From: Comamonas_C sp026954015
GTDB lineage: Bacteria > Pseudomonadota > Gammaproteobacteria > Burkholderiales > Burkholderiaceae_C
Reading direction: 5' to 3'
Assembly (NCBI GenBank): GCA_035063785.1
Contig: JAPSFS010000003.1
Span: 62,001 to 126,000, forward strand
Length of the DNA stretch: 64,000 nucleotides
Shown here piece after piece: positions 34,763-43,848 of the stretch (position 1 is its first letter; each line of letters opens with the position of its first letter). The notes beneath the pieces were generated by a model. It had not been told where the DNA came from, ran no database searches, and worked only from the letters and a program-made list of their open reading frames with translations. The position numbers were made by a program, and so were the translations under genes.

Positions 34763-35728
34763 TCAACGCGCCGCCGCGCGCGCCAGCCGTCGGCCCCAGC
34801 GCGTGCCGGGCTTCGTGGCGGCGGCCAGCAGCATCATGAGCGCGAGCACGAAGGCGCCGCGCAACACCAGGATGACCCAGACGTTGGCGCCCAGCGCCGC
34901 GATGAGCAGCGTGTCTTCCAGCACCGCGTGAAACAGCGAGAGCCAGCACAGCGCCAGCAGCAGCGTGCGCCGGTCGTAGTCCTCGCGCTCGCTCGCTTCG
35001 ATGATGAGCGCGCCACCGTAGGCCAGGCCCATGAGCATGCCGATGGTGGTGAGCGGCGCGGCGCGCTCGGTCAGTCCCGTGAGGCGCAGCACCGGCGCCA
35101 GCCGGCGCGTGAGCCAGCGCGTGAAGCCCAGGCGCTCCAGCGCGTCGAGCACCACCACGAGCACGCAGATGATGAGCCAGATGAGCAGCATCGAGCGCGC
35201 GGTGGAAAGCAACCACGGCCCGACATCGGGCGGCCCCGCGTGCACGTCACCGCTGCTCGCAAGCCACGCGAGCGACACCGGCTCCTGCAGCCAGCCGCCC
35301 CACGCGCAGACCCACGCCACCGCCGCGCCATAGACCACGCCCACCACCAGCCGCAAGCTGCCGGTGAACAGCGCGCTCGCACCCGCGCGGCGCACCACGG
35401 CCTGCTCGGTGGGCAGGTTGTGCGCGAACAGCATCATCGCGCCGAGCGCGCTGATCTGCGCGGTCGTCAAGTGCAGCTCGCCCGAGAGCGCCGCGATCAC
35501 CGCGATGCCGCCGTAGATGTTGGTGATGACCGTCGTGGCCCAGACAATGGCCGCCTGCGCGGGCAGCCCGATCCAGGCCATCACGGGCGCCAGCAACTCG
35601 CCCGCGCGCGCCACCAGTCCCAGGCGCTCGGCCACGTAGACCAGTGCCATCACCGGCAGCATGATCGCCGCGACGGTGAGGAACATGTGCGTCGCCCGGC
35701 GGCGGATGTCGTTGAGGTAGGCGAGCAT
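34763..35728 (-). CDS. nucleoside-recognition (gate) domain membrane protein
   Basis: The 321-residue product has about eight hydrophobic segments. The first half carries LTVAAIMLPVMALVYVAERLG and IVWATTVITNIYGGIAVIAAL, the second half GMLMGLAYGGALIIEASERE, matching the Gate (PF07670) family, in which two such repeats form a membrane core as in SpmA/SpmB and nucleoside transporters. The substrate is unknown. It starts at ATG 35728; upstream in-frame codons read into pxpA. It is divergent from the pxp operon with 99 bases between. Confidence 0.8.
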   Translation of the reverse strand: MLAYLNDIRRRATHMFLTVAAIMLPVMALVYVAERLGLVARAGELLAPVMAWIGLPAQAAIVWATTVITNIYGGIAVIAALSGELHLTTAQISALGAMMLFAHNLPTEQAVVRRAGASALFTGSLRLVVGVVYGAAVAWVCAWGGWLQEPVSLAWLASSGDVHAGPPDVGPWLLSTARSMLLIWLIICVLVVVLDALERLGFTRWLTRRLAPVLRLTGLTERAAPLTTIGMLMGLAYGGALIIEASEREDYDRRTLLLALCWLSLFHAVLEDTLLIAALGANVWVILVLRGAFVLALMMLLAAATKPGTRWGRRLARAAAR

Positions 35729-35827
35729 GCGTGGGGGAGCGTGGTGCGGGAATGGCCGTGTGGCCGCGAGCGGTGAATTGTTCAACAATCGTCGGTGTTG
35801 GGGTTTGGTACGGACTTGGAGCAGCAC

Positions 35828-36580
35828 ATGGACATCAACAGCGACCTGGGCGAAAGCTACGGCGCGTGGCGCATGGGCGACGACGCGGCGATGCTCGCCA
35901 TCGTCACCAGCGCCAACGTGGCCTGCGGCTTTCATGCGGGCGACCCGGCGGGCATGCTCGAGACGCTGCGCGCGGCGGCCGAGCGTGGCGTGGTGGTGGG
36001 CGCGCACGTGGCCTACCCCGATCTGGTGGGCTTCGGGCGCCGCAATATGGACCCCACGAGCCGTGAACTCGTGGCCGACGTGATCTACCAGATCGGCGCG
36101 CTGCAGGGCCTGGCCGCCGCCGCGGGCACGCGCGTGGCCTACGTCAAGCCGCACGGCGCGCTCTACAACACCATCGCGCACGACGCGCGCCAGGGCGACG
36201 ATGTGGCAAGCGCCCTGCTCGCCATCGACCCGGCGCTCACGCTGCTGGCGCTGGCGGGCTCGCCGCTGATCGAGCGGGCGCGCGCGCGGGGCCTCGCGGT
36301 GGTGGCCGAGGCCTTCGCCGATCGCGCCTACAACGACGACGGCACGCTGGTCTCGCGCCGCCTACCGGGCGCGGTGCTGCACGACGCGGAGCAGGTGGCT
36401 GAGCGCATGCTCGCCTGGGCGCAGACGGGCCTGCTTACCTCCATCACCGGCAAGCAGATACGCGTGCAGGCCGATTCGATCTGCGTGCACGGCGACAGCC
36501 CCGGCGCAGTGGCCATGGCGCGGCGCATCCGCGAGCGGCTGCAGGCTGCGGGCGTGCCGCTCGCTCCGTTTGCGCACTGA
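35828..36580 (+). CDS. pxpA: 5-oxoprolinase subunit PxpA (LamB/YcsF family)
   Basis: PxpA, with PxpB and PxpC, cleaves 5-oxo-L-proline to glutamate using ATP. The 250-residue product starts with MDINSDLGESYGAWRMGDD, the LamB/YcsF signature. It continues with NVACGFHAGDP, VGAHVAYPDLVGFGRR, VAYVKPHGALYN and FADRAYNDDGTLVSR, all family hallmarks. GGAG lies seven bases upstream of the ATG. The next gene begins one base after the stop. Confidence 0.95.
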   Translation: MDINSDLGESYGAWRMGDDAAMLAIVTSANVACGFHAGDPAGMLETLRAAAERGVVVGAHVAYPDLVGFGRRNMDPTSRELVADVIYQIGALQGLAAAAGTRVAYVKPHGALYNTIAHDARQGDDVASALLAIDPALTLLALAGSPLIERARARGLAVVAEAFADRAYNDDGTLVSRRLPGAVLHDAEQVAERMLAWAQTGLLTSITGKQIRVQADSICVHGDSPGAVAMARRIRERLQAAGVPLAPFAH

Positions 36581-36581
36581 G

Positions 36582-38201
36582 ATGCAGCCCACGATGCGCG
36601 TGCTCCCCGCCGGTGACGCGGCGCTGCTCGTTGAGCTGGCCGATCTCGCGCACACGCTGGCGCTGTACCGCGCGCTGCGGAGCGAGGCGCTGCCCGGCGT
36701 GCGCGAACTGGTGCCCGCGGCGTGCACGCTGCTCGTGCAGTTCGAACCCGACGAAGTTTCGGCGCAAACGCTGGCCGCGGCCGTGCGTGCGCGCGCCAGA
36801 CGGCTCGACGGCGCGGCGCTGACAGCGACCACGCCCGCAACCACGGTGGAAATCCCCGTGCACTACGAGGGTGAAGACCTTGCCTTCGTCGCCGAGCACC
36901 TGGGCATCAGCGTGCAGGAGGTCATCGCCCGCCACACCGGCGCGCCCTGGCAGGCGGCGTTTGCCGGTTTCGCGCCGGGCTTCGTCTATCTGGCGGGCGG
37001 GCATCCATGCTTTGCCAACCTGCCCCGGCGCGCCACGCCGCGCACGCGCGTGCCGGCGGGCTCGGTGGCGCTCGCCGGTGACTTCTCCGCCGTCTACCCC
37101 ACGGCCAGCCCCGGCGGCTGGCAGCTCATAGGCACCACCGACGCCGCGATGTGGGACCTCGCGCGCGCGCAGCCCGCGCTGGTGCAGCCGGGCATGCAGG
37201 TGCGGTTTCGGCGTGCCGACGCAGGGCACGTTGCACCGGCGCCGCAGCCCACGGCCAAAGTTCATGAACAAAATATGGCTCCAGCGCTTGATGGGCAAGC
37301 GCCAGCAGCTATCGAAATTGTGAACGCTGGCCTGCAAACGCTGGTGCAAGACCTGGGCCGCCACGGCTGCGCGGGGCTGGGCATTTCACCCTCGGGCGCG
37401 CTCGATGCGCCCGCGCTGCGTCTGGCCAACCGGCTCGTCGGCAACGCGCCCGATCTGCCGGTGCTCGAAGCCGTGCTCGGCGGCCTTGCGCTGCGCGCGC
37501 GGGGCCGCGTGACGCTCGCCGTGGCGGGGGCCGACGCGCCGCTCACGCTGCGCGCGGCGGACGGCGCGGCGTGGCCCGTGCGCAGCCACGCGCCGCTCGC
37601 GCTCGACGATGGCGACGTGCTGACGCTCGGCGCGCCTGCTGCAGGCGTGCGCAGCTACGTGGCGTTGCGCGGCGGCTGGCGCGTGGCGCCGGTGCTGGGC
37701 AGCTGCAGCCGCGACACGCTCGCGCAGCTCGGCCCCGCGCCGCTGCGCACGGGCGACGTGCTCGGCGTGGGCAATGCGCCGCCGCACGCCTGCGCCGCGC
37801 CGCAAACGCCGCGCCCAGACCTGCCCCGCGCGGGCGACACCGTGGTGCTCGACGTCCTGCTCGGCCCGCGCAGCGACTGGTTCACGCCCGAGGCGATCGC
37901 GCTGCTGCAGCGCCAGCACTGGCGCGTCACGCCGCAGTCCAACCGCGTCGGCATGCGCCTGGCGGGCGACGCACCGCTGGCGCGCGCGCGCCACGAAGAA
38001 CTGCCCAGCGAAGGCACGGCAAGCGGCGCGCTGCAGGTGCCCGCCAGCGGCCAGCCCGTGCTTTTCCTGGCCGACCACCCGCTCACCGGCGGCTACCCCG
38101 TGATCGCGGTGCTCGCGCGCCACCACCTCGCGCTGGCTGCGCAGATCCCCGTGGGCTGCAGCCTGCGCTTTCGCGTCATCGCGCCGTTTGAAGAGGTTTG
38201 A
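36582..38201 (+). CDS. fused 5-oxoprolinase subunits PxpB-PxpC (KipI-KipA)
   Basis: The 539-residue chain joins the two halves that are separate genes in many bacteria. Residues 1-212 are PxpB-like: VLPAGDAALLVEL, FAPGFVYLAGG with HPCFANLPRR, and ASPGGWQLIGTT. Residues about 246-539 are PxpC-like: GLQTLVQDLGRHG, SGALDAPALRLANRLVGN, SYVALRGG, LGPRSDWFT, RVTPQSNRVGMRL and GGYPVIAVL. These halves are also homologous to the KipI and KipA parts of urea carboxylase. The linker (about 230-244) is encoded by repeat R4. The ATG at 36582 is one base past the pxpA stop; ATG 36594 is possible. Confidence 0.92.
   Translation: MQPTMRVLPAGDAALLVELADLAHTLALYRALRSEALPGVRELVPAACTLLVQFEPDEVSAQTLAAAVRARARRLDGAALTATTPATTVEIPVHYEGEDLAFVAEHLGISVQEVIARHTGAPWQAAFAGFAPGFVYLAGGHPCFANLPRRATPRTRVPAGSVALAGDFSAVYPTASPGGWQLIGTTDAAMWDLARAQPALVQPGMQVRFRRADAGHVAPAPQPTAKVHEQNMAPALDGQAPAAIEIVNAGLQTLVQDLGRHGCAGLGISPSGALDAPALRLANRLVGNAPDLPVLEAVLGGLALRARGRVTLAVAGADAPLTLRAADGAAWPVRSHAPLALDDGDVLTLGAPAAGVRSYVALRGGWRVAPVLGSCSRDTLAQLGPAPLRTGDVLGVGNAPPHACAAPQTPRPDLPRAGDTVVLDVLLGPRSDWFTPEAIALLQRQHWRVTPQSNRVGMRLAGDAPLARARHEELPSEGTASGALQVPASGQPVLFLADHPLTGGYPVIAVLARHHLALAAQIPVGCSLRFRVIAPFEEV
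37270..37313 (-). repeat. palindromic repeat, copy R4, in the pxpBC linker
   Basis: Read on the minus strand the copy starts GATAGCTG, has a stem with arms GCGCTTG and CAAGCGC (37284-37302), and ends CTGGAGCCATATTTTG. It is translated on the plus strand without a stop as part of the joint between PxpB and PxpC. Frame and orientation differ from R3 and R5. Confidence 0.88.
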
Positions 38202-38203
38202 CC

Positions 38204-39931
38204 ATGATTTCCAAAGTGTTGATTGCCAATCGTGGGGAGATCGCCATCCGCGTGATCCGCGCCTGCCGCGACTACGGCGTGCGCTCGGTGGCGGTGTATG
38301 CCGATCCGGACGCCGACGCGCTGCACGTGCGCGCCGCCGACGAGGCCTGGGCGCTGGAGGGCACGCGCGCGGCGGAGACTTACCTTGCCATCGAGAAGCT
38401 GCTGGCCGTGGCGCGCACGAGCGGCGCCGACGCGGTGCACCCCGGCTACGGCTTTCTCTCCGAGCGCGCCGAGTTCGCGCAGGCGGTGCTGGATGCGGGC
38501 CTGGCGTGGATCGGCCCGCGCCCCGAGACCATCGCGCAACTGGGTGACAAGGTGGCCGCACGCAAGATCGCGCTGCAAGTGGGCGCGCCGCTGGTGGCCG
38601 GCACCCCCGAGCCGGCAAAAAATGCGGATGAAGTACTGGCTTTTGCCCGTGAACACGGCCTGCCGATCGCGATCAAGGCGGCGTTTGGCGGCGGGGGCCG
38701 GGGCCTGAAAGTGGCCTGGCAGATGGACGAAGTGGCCGAACTGTACGAATCGGCGGTGCGCGAAGCGACCGTAGCCTTTGGCCGGGGTGAGTGCTTCGTC
38801 GAACAATTCCTGCACCAGCCGCGCCATATCGAGGCCCAGGTGATCGCCGACCGACACGGCCACGTGGTGGTGGTGGGCACGCGCGACTGCTCACTGCAGC
38901 GGCGCAACCAGAAGCTGGTGGAGGAAGCACCGGCGCCCTTCCTCACCGATGCGCAGCGTGCGCAGGTGCACGAATCAGCGCGCGCCATCTGCGCCGCTGC
39001 TGGCTACGAGAGCGCGGGCACGGTGGAATTCCTGCTCGGGCAGGGCGGGCAGATTTCCTTCCTGGAAGTGAACACGCGGCTGCAGGTGGAACACCCGGTG
39101 ACGGAGGAAACCACGGGTGTCGATCTCGTCATCGAGCAGTTGCGCGTGGCCGACGGCCTGCCGCTGTCGTTCACCGAAACGCCGCCCGCGCGCGGGCACA
39201 GCATCGAGCTGCGCATCAACGCCGAAGACCCCGGGCGCGGCTACCTGCCCACGCCGGGCCGCATCACGCGCTTTGACGCGCCCGGCGGCCCTGGCGTGCG
39301 GCTGGACAGCGGCGTGGCCGCGGGCTCCACGGTGCCCGGCAGCTTCGATTCGCTGATCGCCAAGCTCGTCGTCACCGGCGCCACGCGCAGCCAGGCGCTG
39401 GCGCGTGCGCGCCGGGCGCTGGCGGAATTCACCATCGAGGGCATCGCGAGCGTGCTCGCGTTCCACCGCGCGGTGCTGGACGACCCGGCGTTCACCGCCG
39501 AGCAGGGCTACAAGGTGCACACGCGCTGGATCGAGAGCGAAATGCAGACGCGGTTCGAGCCCGCCGCGCGCCCCGGGCCCGAGGGCGGTGCGCCGCTCAC
39601 ACGCAGCTTCATCGAAATCGACGGCAGGCGCCTGCGCCTGGGCCTGCCCGCCGGTCTGGCCCTTGCGGCGGGCGGCGCGCCCGCAGCACCCGCACCCGCA
39701 GACCATGCGCCAACCGCCGCGCCGGGCGACGTGCTCGCGCCGCTCACCGGCAGCCTGGTGCGCTGGCACCACGCCAGCGGCGACACGGTGGCGGCTGGCG
39801 AGCTGATCGCGACGATGGAAGCGATGAAGATGGAAACCGCCGTCCCCGCGCCGCAGGCCGGCGTGCTGCACTGCTCCGCGCAGCAGGGTGCGCTGCTGCA
39901 GGCCGGTCAGTTGATGGCCAAAATCGCCTGA
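38204..39931 (+). CDS. biotin carboxylase with fused biotin carrier domain
   Basis: The 575-residue protein has a full biotin carboxylase part (MISKVLIANRGEIAIRVIRAC at the start, HPGYGFLSE, the ATP-grasp glycine loop FGGGGRGLK, EVNTRLQVEHPVTEE) and a C-terminal biotinyl domain with EAMKM, where the lysine carries biotin. The middle lacks a carboxyltransferase. It starts two bases after the pxpBC stop, so it likely supplies carboxylated biotin to that operon. It could also be an orphan alpha subunit of an acyl-CoA carboxylase, but no beta subunit gene is near. The TGA lies within repeat copy R7. Confidence 0.93.
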   Translation: MISKVLIANRGEIAIRVIRACRDYGVRSVAVYADPDADALHVRAADEAWALEGTRAAETYLAIEKLLAVARTSGADAVHPGYGFLSERAEFAQAVLDAGLAWIGPRPETIAQLGDKVAARKIALQVGAPLVAGTPEPAKNADEVLAFAREHGLPIAIKAAFGGGGRGLKVAWQMDEVAELYESAVREATVAFGRGECFVEQFLHQPRHIEAQVIADRHGHVVVVGTRDCSLQRRNQKLVEEAPAPFLTDAQRAQVHESARAICAAAGYESAGTVEFLLGQGGQISFLEVNTRLQVEHPVTEETTGVDLVIEQLRVADGLPLSFTETPPARGHSIELRINAEDPGRGYLPTPGRITRFDAPGGPGVRLDSGVAAGSTVPGSFDSLIAKLVVTGATRSQALARARRALAEFTIEGIASVLAFHRAVLDDPAFTAEQGYKVHTRWIESEMQTRFEPAARPGPEGGAPLTRSFIEIDGRRLRLGLPAGLALAAGGAPAAPAPADHAPTAAPGDVLAPLTGSLVRWHHASGDTVAAGELIATMEAMKMETAVPAPQAGVLHCSAQQGALLQAGQLMAKIA

Positions 39932-39964
39932 AGCGCGCGCCCGGCAAGCGCGGGCAGCTATTCT
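39926..39964 (-). repeat. palindromic repeat, degenerate copy R7
   Basis: On the minus strand it reads AATAGCTG, then CGCGCTTGCCGGGCGCGCGC and TTCAGGC. One stem arm has changed from CAAGCGC to CGCGCGC. It contains the stop codon of the biotin carboxylase gene and lies between that gene and a convergent MFS gene. Confidence 0.6.
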
Positions 39965-41140
39965 TCAGGTAGCTTGCTGCGCGGGCAAGTGCCGCAGCTT
40001 GAGCCATACGAGCGCTGCGGCCATCAGCACCAGCGCCGGCATCGAGCCGTAGTTGAGCCAACCCCAGCCCTGCGTGGTCACGAGCGCTCCCGACGAGAAC
40101 GAGGTCACCGCCATCGTCGCGAACACGCAGAAGTTGATGGCTGCCTGCGCGCGGTCCTTTTCCTCGGGTCGCCAGGCTTGCAGCGCGAGCGTGGTGGCGC
40201 CCGTGAAGAGGAAGTTCCAGCCCACGCCCAGCAGGATCAGCGCCGCGAGAAAGTGGTGCAGCTCCACCCCCGCGAGCGCCACCGCCACGCACAGGCCGTT
40301 GAGCAGTACGCCCACGCCCATGACCGTGAGCACGCCAAAGCGGCGGATCAGGTGCCCGGTGAAGAAGCCCGGCGCGTACATGCCGATCACGTGCCACTGC
40401 AGCACCATGGCGGTGGCGCCGAACTCGAAGCCGCAGACCTGCATCGCCAGCGGCGTCGCGGCCATCAGCAGGTTCATCACGCCGTAGCCTATGGCCGCGC
40501 CCAGCGTCGCGACGATGAACACCGGCTGGCGCATGATCTCGGCCAGCGGGCGCCCCTGCGGCGCATGCCTGGCCCGCACGGGCGCGGGCGGGAATTCGAT
40601 CAGCGCCATCACGCCCATCGCGAGCAGGGCCACGACGGCCAGCGTGAGATACGCCGCGACGAAGGGCGTGGGCAGCAGCGTGCGCGTCCACGCCGCCATG
40701 TTGGGGCCGACCACCGCGCCCAGCAGCCCGCCCGCGAGCACCAGCGACACCGCCTTCTCATGCCAGTCGGGTCGCGTGAGCTCGGCCGCGGCAAAGCGGT
40801 AGAGCTGTCCGTTGGCGTTGTAGTAACCGGCCACGACGGTGGCGAGCATCAGCAGCCAGAAGCTGTGCGCCTGCGCCGCATGTGCCGCCAGCAGCGCCGA
40901 GCCCAGCGCCACGACGAGCCCGATCTGAAACGAGCCGCGCCGCCCGTAGCGCGTCTGCGTGCGCGCCACCAGCGGCGCCGCGATCGCCCCGCCCACCACG
41001 TAGCCCATCACCGGCAGCGTCGCCATCCAGGCGTGCGGCGCGAGCTGCAGCCCCACGAGCCCGTTGATCGCGATGAAGGTGACGTTGTTGACGAGAAACA
41101 GCCCCTGGCAGAGCGTGAGCAGCAGCAGGTGGCGGTTCAC
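39965..41140 (-). CDS. MFS transporter
   Basis: The 391-residue product has about twelve hydrophobic segments: LLLLTLCQGLFLVNNVTF at the start, GYVVGGAIAAPLVARTQTRY with RYGRRGSFQ as motif A-like loop, and FLAALILLGVGWNFLFTG in the second half. Substrate is unknown. The start is GTG at 41140, overlapping the TGA of the upstream EamA gene (GTGA) with a GGAGG ribosome site five bases before. A longer open frame to 41488 runs inside that EamA gene and is rejected. The two genes form a coupled pair. Confidence 0.85.
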   Translation of the reverse strand: MNRHLLLLTLCQGLFLVNNVTFIAINGLVGLQLAPHAWMATLPVMGYVVGGAIAAPLVARTQTRYGRRGSFQIGLVVALGSALLAAHAAQAHSFWLLMLATVVAGYYNANGQLYRFAAAELTRPDWHEKAVSLVLAGGLLGAVVGPNMAAWTRTLLPTPFVAAYLTLAVVALLAMGVMALIEFPPAPVRARHAPQGRPLAEIMRQPVFIVATLGAAIGYGVMNLLMAATPLAMQVCGFEFGATAMVLQWHVIGMYAPGFFTGHLIRRFGVLTVMGVGVLLNGLCVAVALAGVELHHFLAALILLGVGWNFLFTGATTLALQAWRPEEKDRAQAAINFCVFATMAVTSFSSGALVTTQGWGWLNYGSMPALVLMAAALVWLKLRHLPAQQAT

Positions 41141-42081
41141 GGCGCCTCCACCGCTTGCGCCCTGGGCGCCGCGCCGCGCCGGTTCACGAGCACGATGCCC
41201 CCGGCCACGAGCGCCAGCGCCGCCAGCAGCGTGGCCGTCACCGGCTCGTGCAGCCACAGCGCGCCGACCACGAGCGTGAACACCGGCGTGAGAAAAACGA
41301 ACACCGACATGCGCGTGGCCGGGTAGCGCGTGAGCATCCACATCCACACGAGGTAGCTCACGAAGGCGCCGATCAGGCCCTGGATGAGCAGCGAAGACCA
41401 GCCGAACGTACTGAAGTCGAGCTGCCAGCGCTCGCCCAGCAGCCACGAGACGACGGGCAGCACCGCCGAGGTCACGCCCATCTGCCACAGCAGCTGCCTT
41501 TCGGGGCGGGCATGCTGCAGCGGCGAGGCGCGCAGCACGCAGGTGGTCAGCCCCCAGAACAGCCCGGCGGAAAGCGCCAGCAGGTCGCCGATCCAGGCGT
41601 CAGCGTGCGCCGCGTCCTGCGTGTGCCAGCCGTCGCTGAGCGCCAGCAGCACGCCAAAGAAGGCGCACACGAGGCCCAGCCACTGCACGCGCCCCAGCCG
41701 CTCGCTGCGCACGAAATGCGGCACCACCAGCGCCACCCAGAAGGGCGAGCAGTACAGGAAAATGGTCGCGCGCGACGCGGTGGTGTACTTGAAGGCGAGA
41801 AACAGCCCGATGAACTCGGCCGCAAACAGCAGCCCCGCGATCAGCCCCGCGCGGCCCACGCCGGCGGGCTCGTGCGCACCCGAGAGCGAAATGCCGCGCA
41901 CGCGGCACCACAACAGCAGCGCCGCCGTGCCCAGCGCAAAGCGCCAGAACGCCTGGTACAGCGGCGCGATCTCCGCCACCGTCGCCTTGGAGAGCACCTG
42001 CTGGAAGCCCCAGTAGAGGCAGCAGGCCAGCAGCAGCGTGGTCGCCAGGGCGTCGAGGTGGTTCTTGCGGGCGGAGGGCAT
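41137..42081 (-). CDS. EamA/DMT-family exporter
   Basis: The 314-residue product has ten hydrophobic segments and duplicated halves typical of the drug/metabolite transporter superfamily: LLACCLYWGFQQVLSKATVA, FIGLFLAFKYTTASRATIFL, FWVALVVPHFV in the first half, and SLLIQGLIGAFVSYLVWMW, LTPVFTLVVGALWLHEPVT in the second. EamA members export amino acids or other metabolites; this one's substrate is unknown. The next gene overlaps its stop. It is divergent from minC with 124 bases between. Confidence 0.87.
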   Translation of the reverse strand: MPSARKNHLDALATTLLLACCLYWGFQQVLSKATVAEIAPLYQAFWRFALGTAALLLWCRVRGISLSGAHEPAGVGRAGLIAGLLFAAEFIGLFLAFKYTTASRATIFLYCSPFWVALVVPHFVRSERLGRVQWLGLVCAFFGVLLALSDGWHTQDAAHADAWIGDLLALSAGLFWGLTTCVLRASPLQHARPERQLLWQMGVTSAVLPVVSWLLGERWQLDFSTFGWSSLLIQGLIGAFVSYLVWMWMLTRYPATRMSVFVFLTPVFTLVVGALWLHEPVTATLLAALALVAGGIVLVNRRGAAPRAQAVEAP

Positions 42082-42205
42082 CGCGCGATTATCGAGGTGC
42101 CCGCGTGCGCGCGTGCGTCGCCATCGTTACGCCCCCATACAGTGCGCAAACCCCGCACAGTACACTTCACGGGTTTACCCCGCGCACGCTACCGGCCCCG
42201 CCTCC

Positions 42206-42991
42206 ATGGTTGCATCGTCCCGCAGTTCCACCCCCGCCAGTTTCGAGCTCAAGAGCGCGCAATTGCCGGTCGTGGCCGTGGTGCTCAAGAGCACTGACGG
42301 CGCGCAACTGGCGGCGCAGTTCGAGCGCCAGCTCGGCGATGACCAGGCGTTTTTCGACGACGACCTGGTACTCATCGACCTGACCGCCGTGGCCGACGAC
42401 ACCGCTCCGCTGGACTTCGCGGCGCTGGTGGCGCTGCTGCGCGAGCACCACACGCGCCCGGTCGCGGTGCGCGGCGGCAGCGAGGCGCAGAGGCAGGCCG
42501 CGCGCGCGCAGGGCCTGGCCACCGTGCCCGATCTGCCCGCCCGCGCGGCGGTGCGCGCCGAGGCACCGGCCTCCGCCCCACCTCCCCCCGAAGCACCGCC
42601 GATGCACGAGGTGGAGGTGGTGCGCGAAGTCGAGGTGGTGCACGAGGTGCCCGCGCCCGCCGTGCCCACCATGGTGATCGACAAGCCCGTGCGCTCGGGC
42701 CAGCAGATCTACGCGCGCGGGGGCGACCTCGTGGTGCTGGAGACCGTGAACTTCGGCGCCGAGGTGATCGCCGACGGCAACATCCACATCTACGCGCCGC
42801 TGCGCGGGCGGGCGATGGCCGGCGCGCGCGGCGACATCGGCGCGCGCATCTTCACCACGTGCCTGGAGCCGCAGCTCGTCTCCATCGCCGGGATGTACCG
42901 CACCACCGATACCGAGCTGCCCGAGACCGTGCGCGGCAAGGCCGCGCAGGTGCGCCTCGATGGCGAGAAACTGATCTTCGAGCCGCTGTAG
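42206..42991 (+). CDS. minC: septum-site-determining protein MinC
   Basis: MinC blocks FtsZ rings near cell poles when bound to MinD. The 261-residue product has an N-terminal FtsZ-inhibiting domain (about 12-105, with FELKSAQLPVVAVVLK and DLVLIDLT) and a C-terminal beta-helix dimer and MinD-binding domain from about 153 (GQQIYARGGDLVVLETVNFGAE, DGNIHIYAPLRGRAMAG). They are joined by a repetitive charged linker, HEVEVVREVEVVHEV. A -10-like TACACT lies at 42161-42166. The start is ATG 42206; the longer open frame upstream is promoter and the tail of the divergent gene. It heads minCDE. Confidence 0.94.
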   Translation: MVASSRSSTPASFELKSAQLPVVAVVLKSTDGAQLAAQFERQLGDDQAFFDDDLVLIDLTAVADDTAPLDFAALVALLREHHTRPVAVRGGSEAQRQAARAQGLATVPDLPARAAVRAEAPASAPPPPEAPPMHEVEVVREVEVVHEVPAPAVPTMVIDKPVRSGQQIYARGGDLVVLETVNFGAEVIADGNIHIYAPLRGRAMAGARGDIGARIFTTCLEPQLVSIAGMYRTTDTELPETVRGKAAQVRLDGEKLIFEPL

Positions 42992-43026
42992 CGCGCAGCG
43001 GCATACAACGCAAGGAAACCACACAC

Positions 43027-43842
43027 ATGGCCAAAATCGTCGTCGTGACCTCCGGCAAGGGAGGCGTGGGCAAGACCACCACCAGCGCCGCGTTCGCCGC
43101 CGGCCTGGCGCTCGCCGGGCACAAGACCGCCGTGATCGACTTCGACGTCGGGCTGCGCAACCTGGATCTCATCATGGGCTGCGAGCGCCGCGTGGTGTAC
43201 GACTTCGTGAACGTCATCCAAGGCGAGGCCAACCTGAACCAGGCGCTCATCAAGGACAAGCAGCTCGACAACCTCTACATCCTCGCCGCGAGCCAGACAC
43301 GCGACAAGGAGGCGCTCACGCTCGAAGGCGTGGAGAACGTGCTGAACGACCTGGCGGGCATGGGCTTCGAATACGTCGTCTGCGACTCGCCCGCCGGCAT
43401 CGAAAGCGGCGCGCTCGCCGCCATGCACTTCGCCGACGAGGCACTGCTCGTGACCAACCCCGAAGTCTCCAGCGTGCGCGACTCCGACCGCATCCTCGGC
43501 ATGCTTTCGAGCAAGACAAAGCGCGCGACCGAAGGCGCCGAGCCGATCAAGGAGCACCTGCTGATCACACGCTACAACCCCAACCGCGTGGAAGACGGCC
43601 AGATGCTGAGCCTGCAGGACATCCAGGACATCCTGCGCATCAAGCTGATCGGCGTGATCCCCGAATCCGAAACCGTGCTGCAGGCCTCCAACCAGGGTCT
43701 GCCCGCGATCCACCTCGCAGGCACCGACGTCTCCGAGGCCTACAAGGACGTGATTGCGCGCTTCCTGGGCGAAGACAAGCCGCTGCGCTTCACCGACGCG
43801 GTCAAGCCCGGTTTCTTCAAGCGCATCTTCGGAGGGAGGTGA
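43027..43842 (+). CDS. minD: septum-site-determining ATPase MinD
   Basis: MinD binds the membrane as an ATP dimer and recruits MinC and MinE. The 271-residue product has the deviant Walker A SGKGGVGKTT near residue 9, DFDVGLRNLDLIMGCERR, and SPAGIESG near residue 120. The C-terminal amphipathic helix KPGFFKRIFGGR provides the membrane anchor. It lies 35 bases after minC. An AAGGAAACC ribosome site precedes the ATG. Confidence 0.97.
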   Translation: MAKIVVVTSGKGGVGKTTTSAAFAAGLALAGHKTAVIDFDVGLRNLDLIMGCERRVVYDFVNVIQGEANLNQALIKDKQLDNLYILAASQTRDKEALTLEGVENVLNDLAGMGFEYVVCDSPAGIESGALAAMHFADEALLVTNPEVSSVRDSDRILGMLSSKTKRATEGAEPIKEHLLITRYNPNRVEDGQMLSLQDIQDILRIKLIGVIPESETVLQASNQGLPAIHLAGTDVSEAYKDVIARFLGEDKPLRFTDAVKPGFFKRIFGGR

Positions 43843-43848
43843 GTGGTC

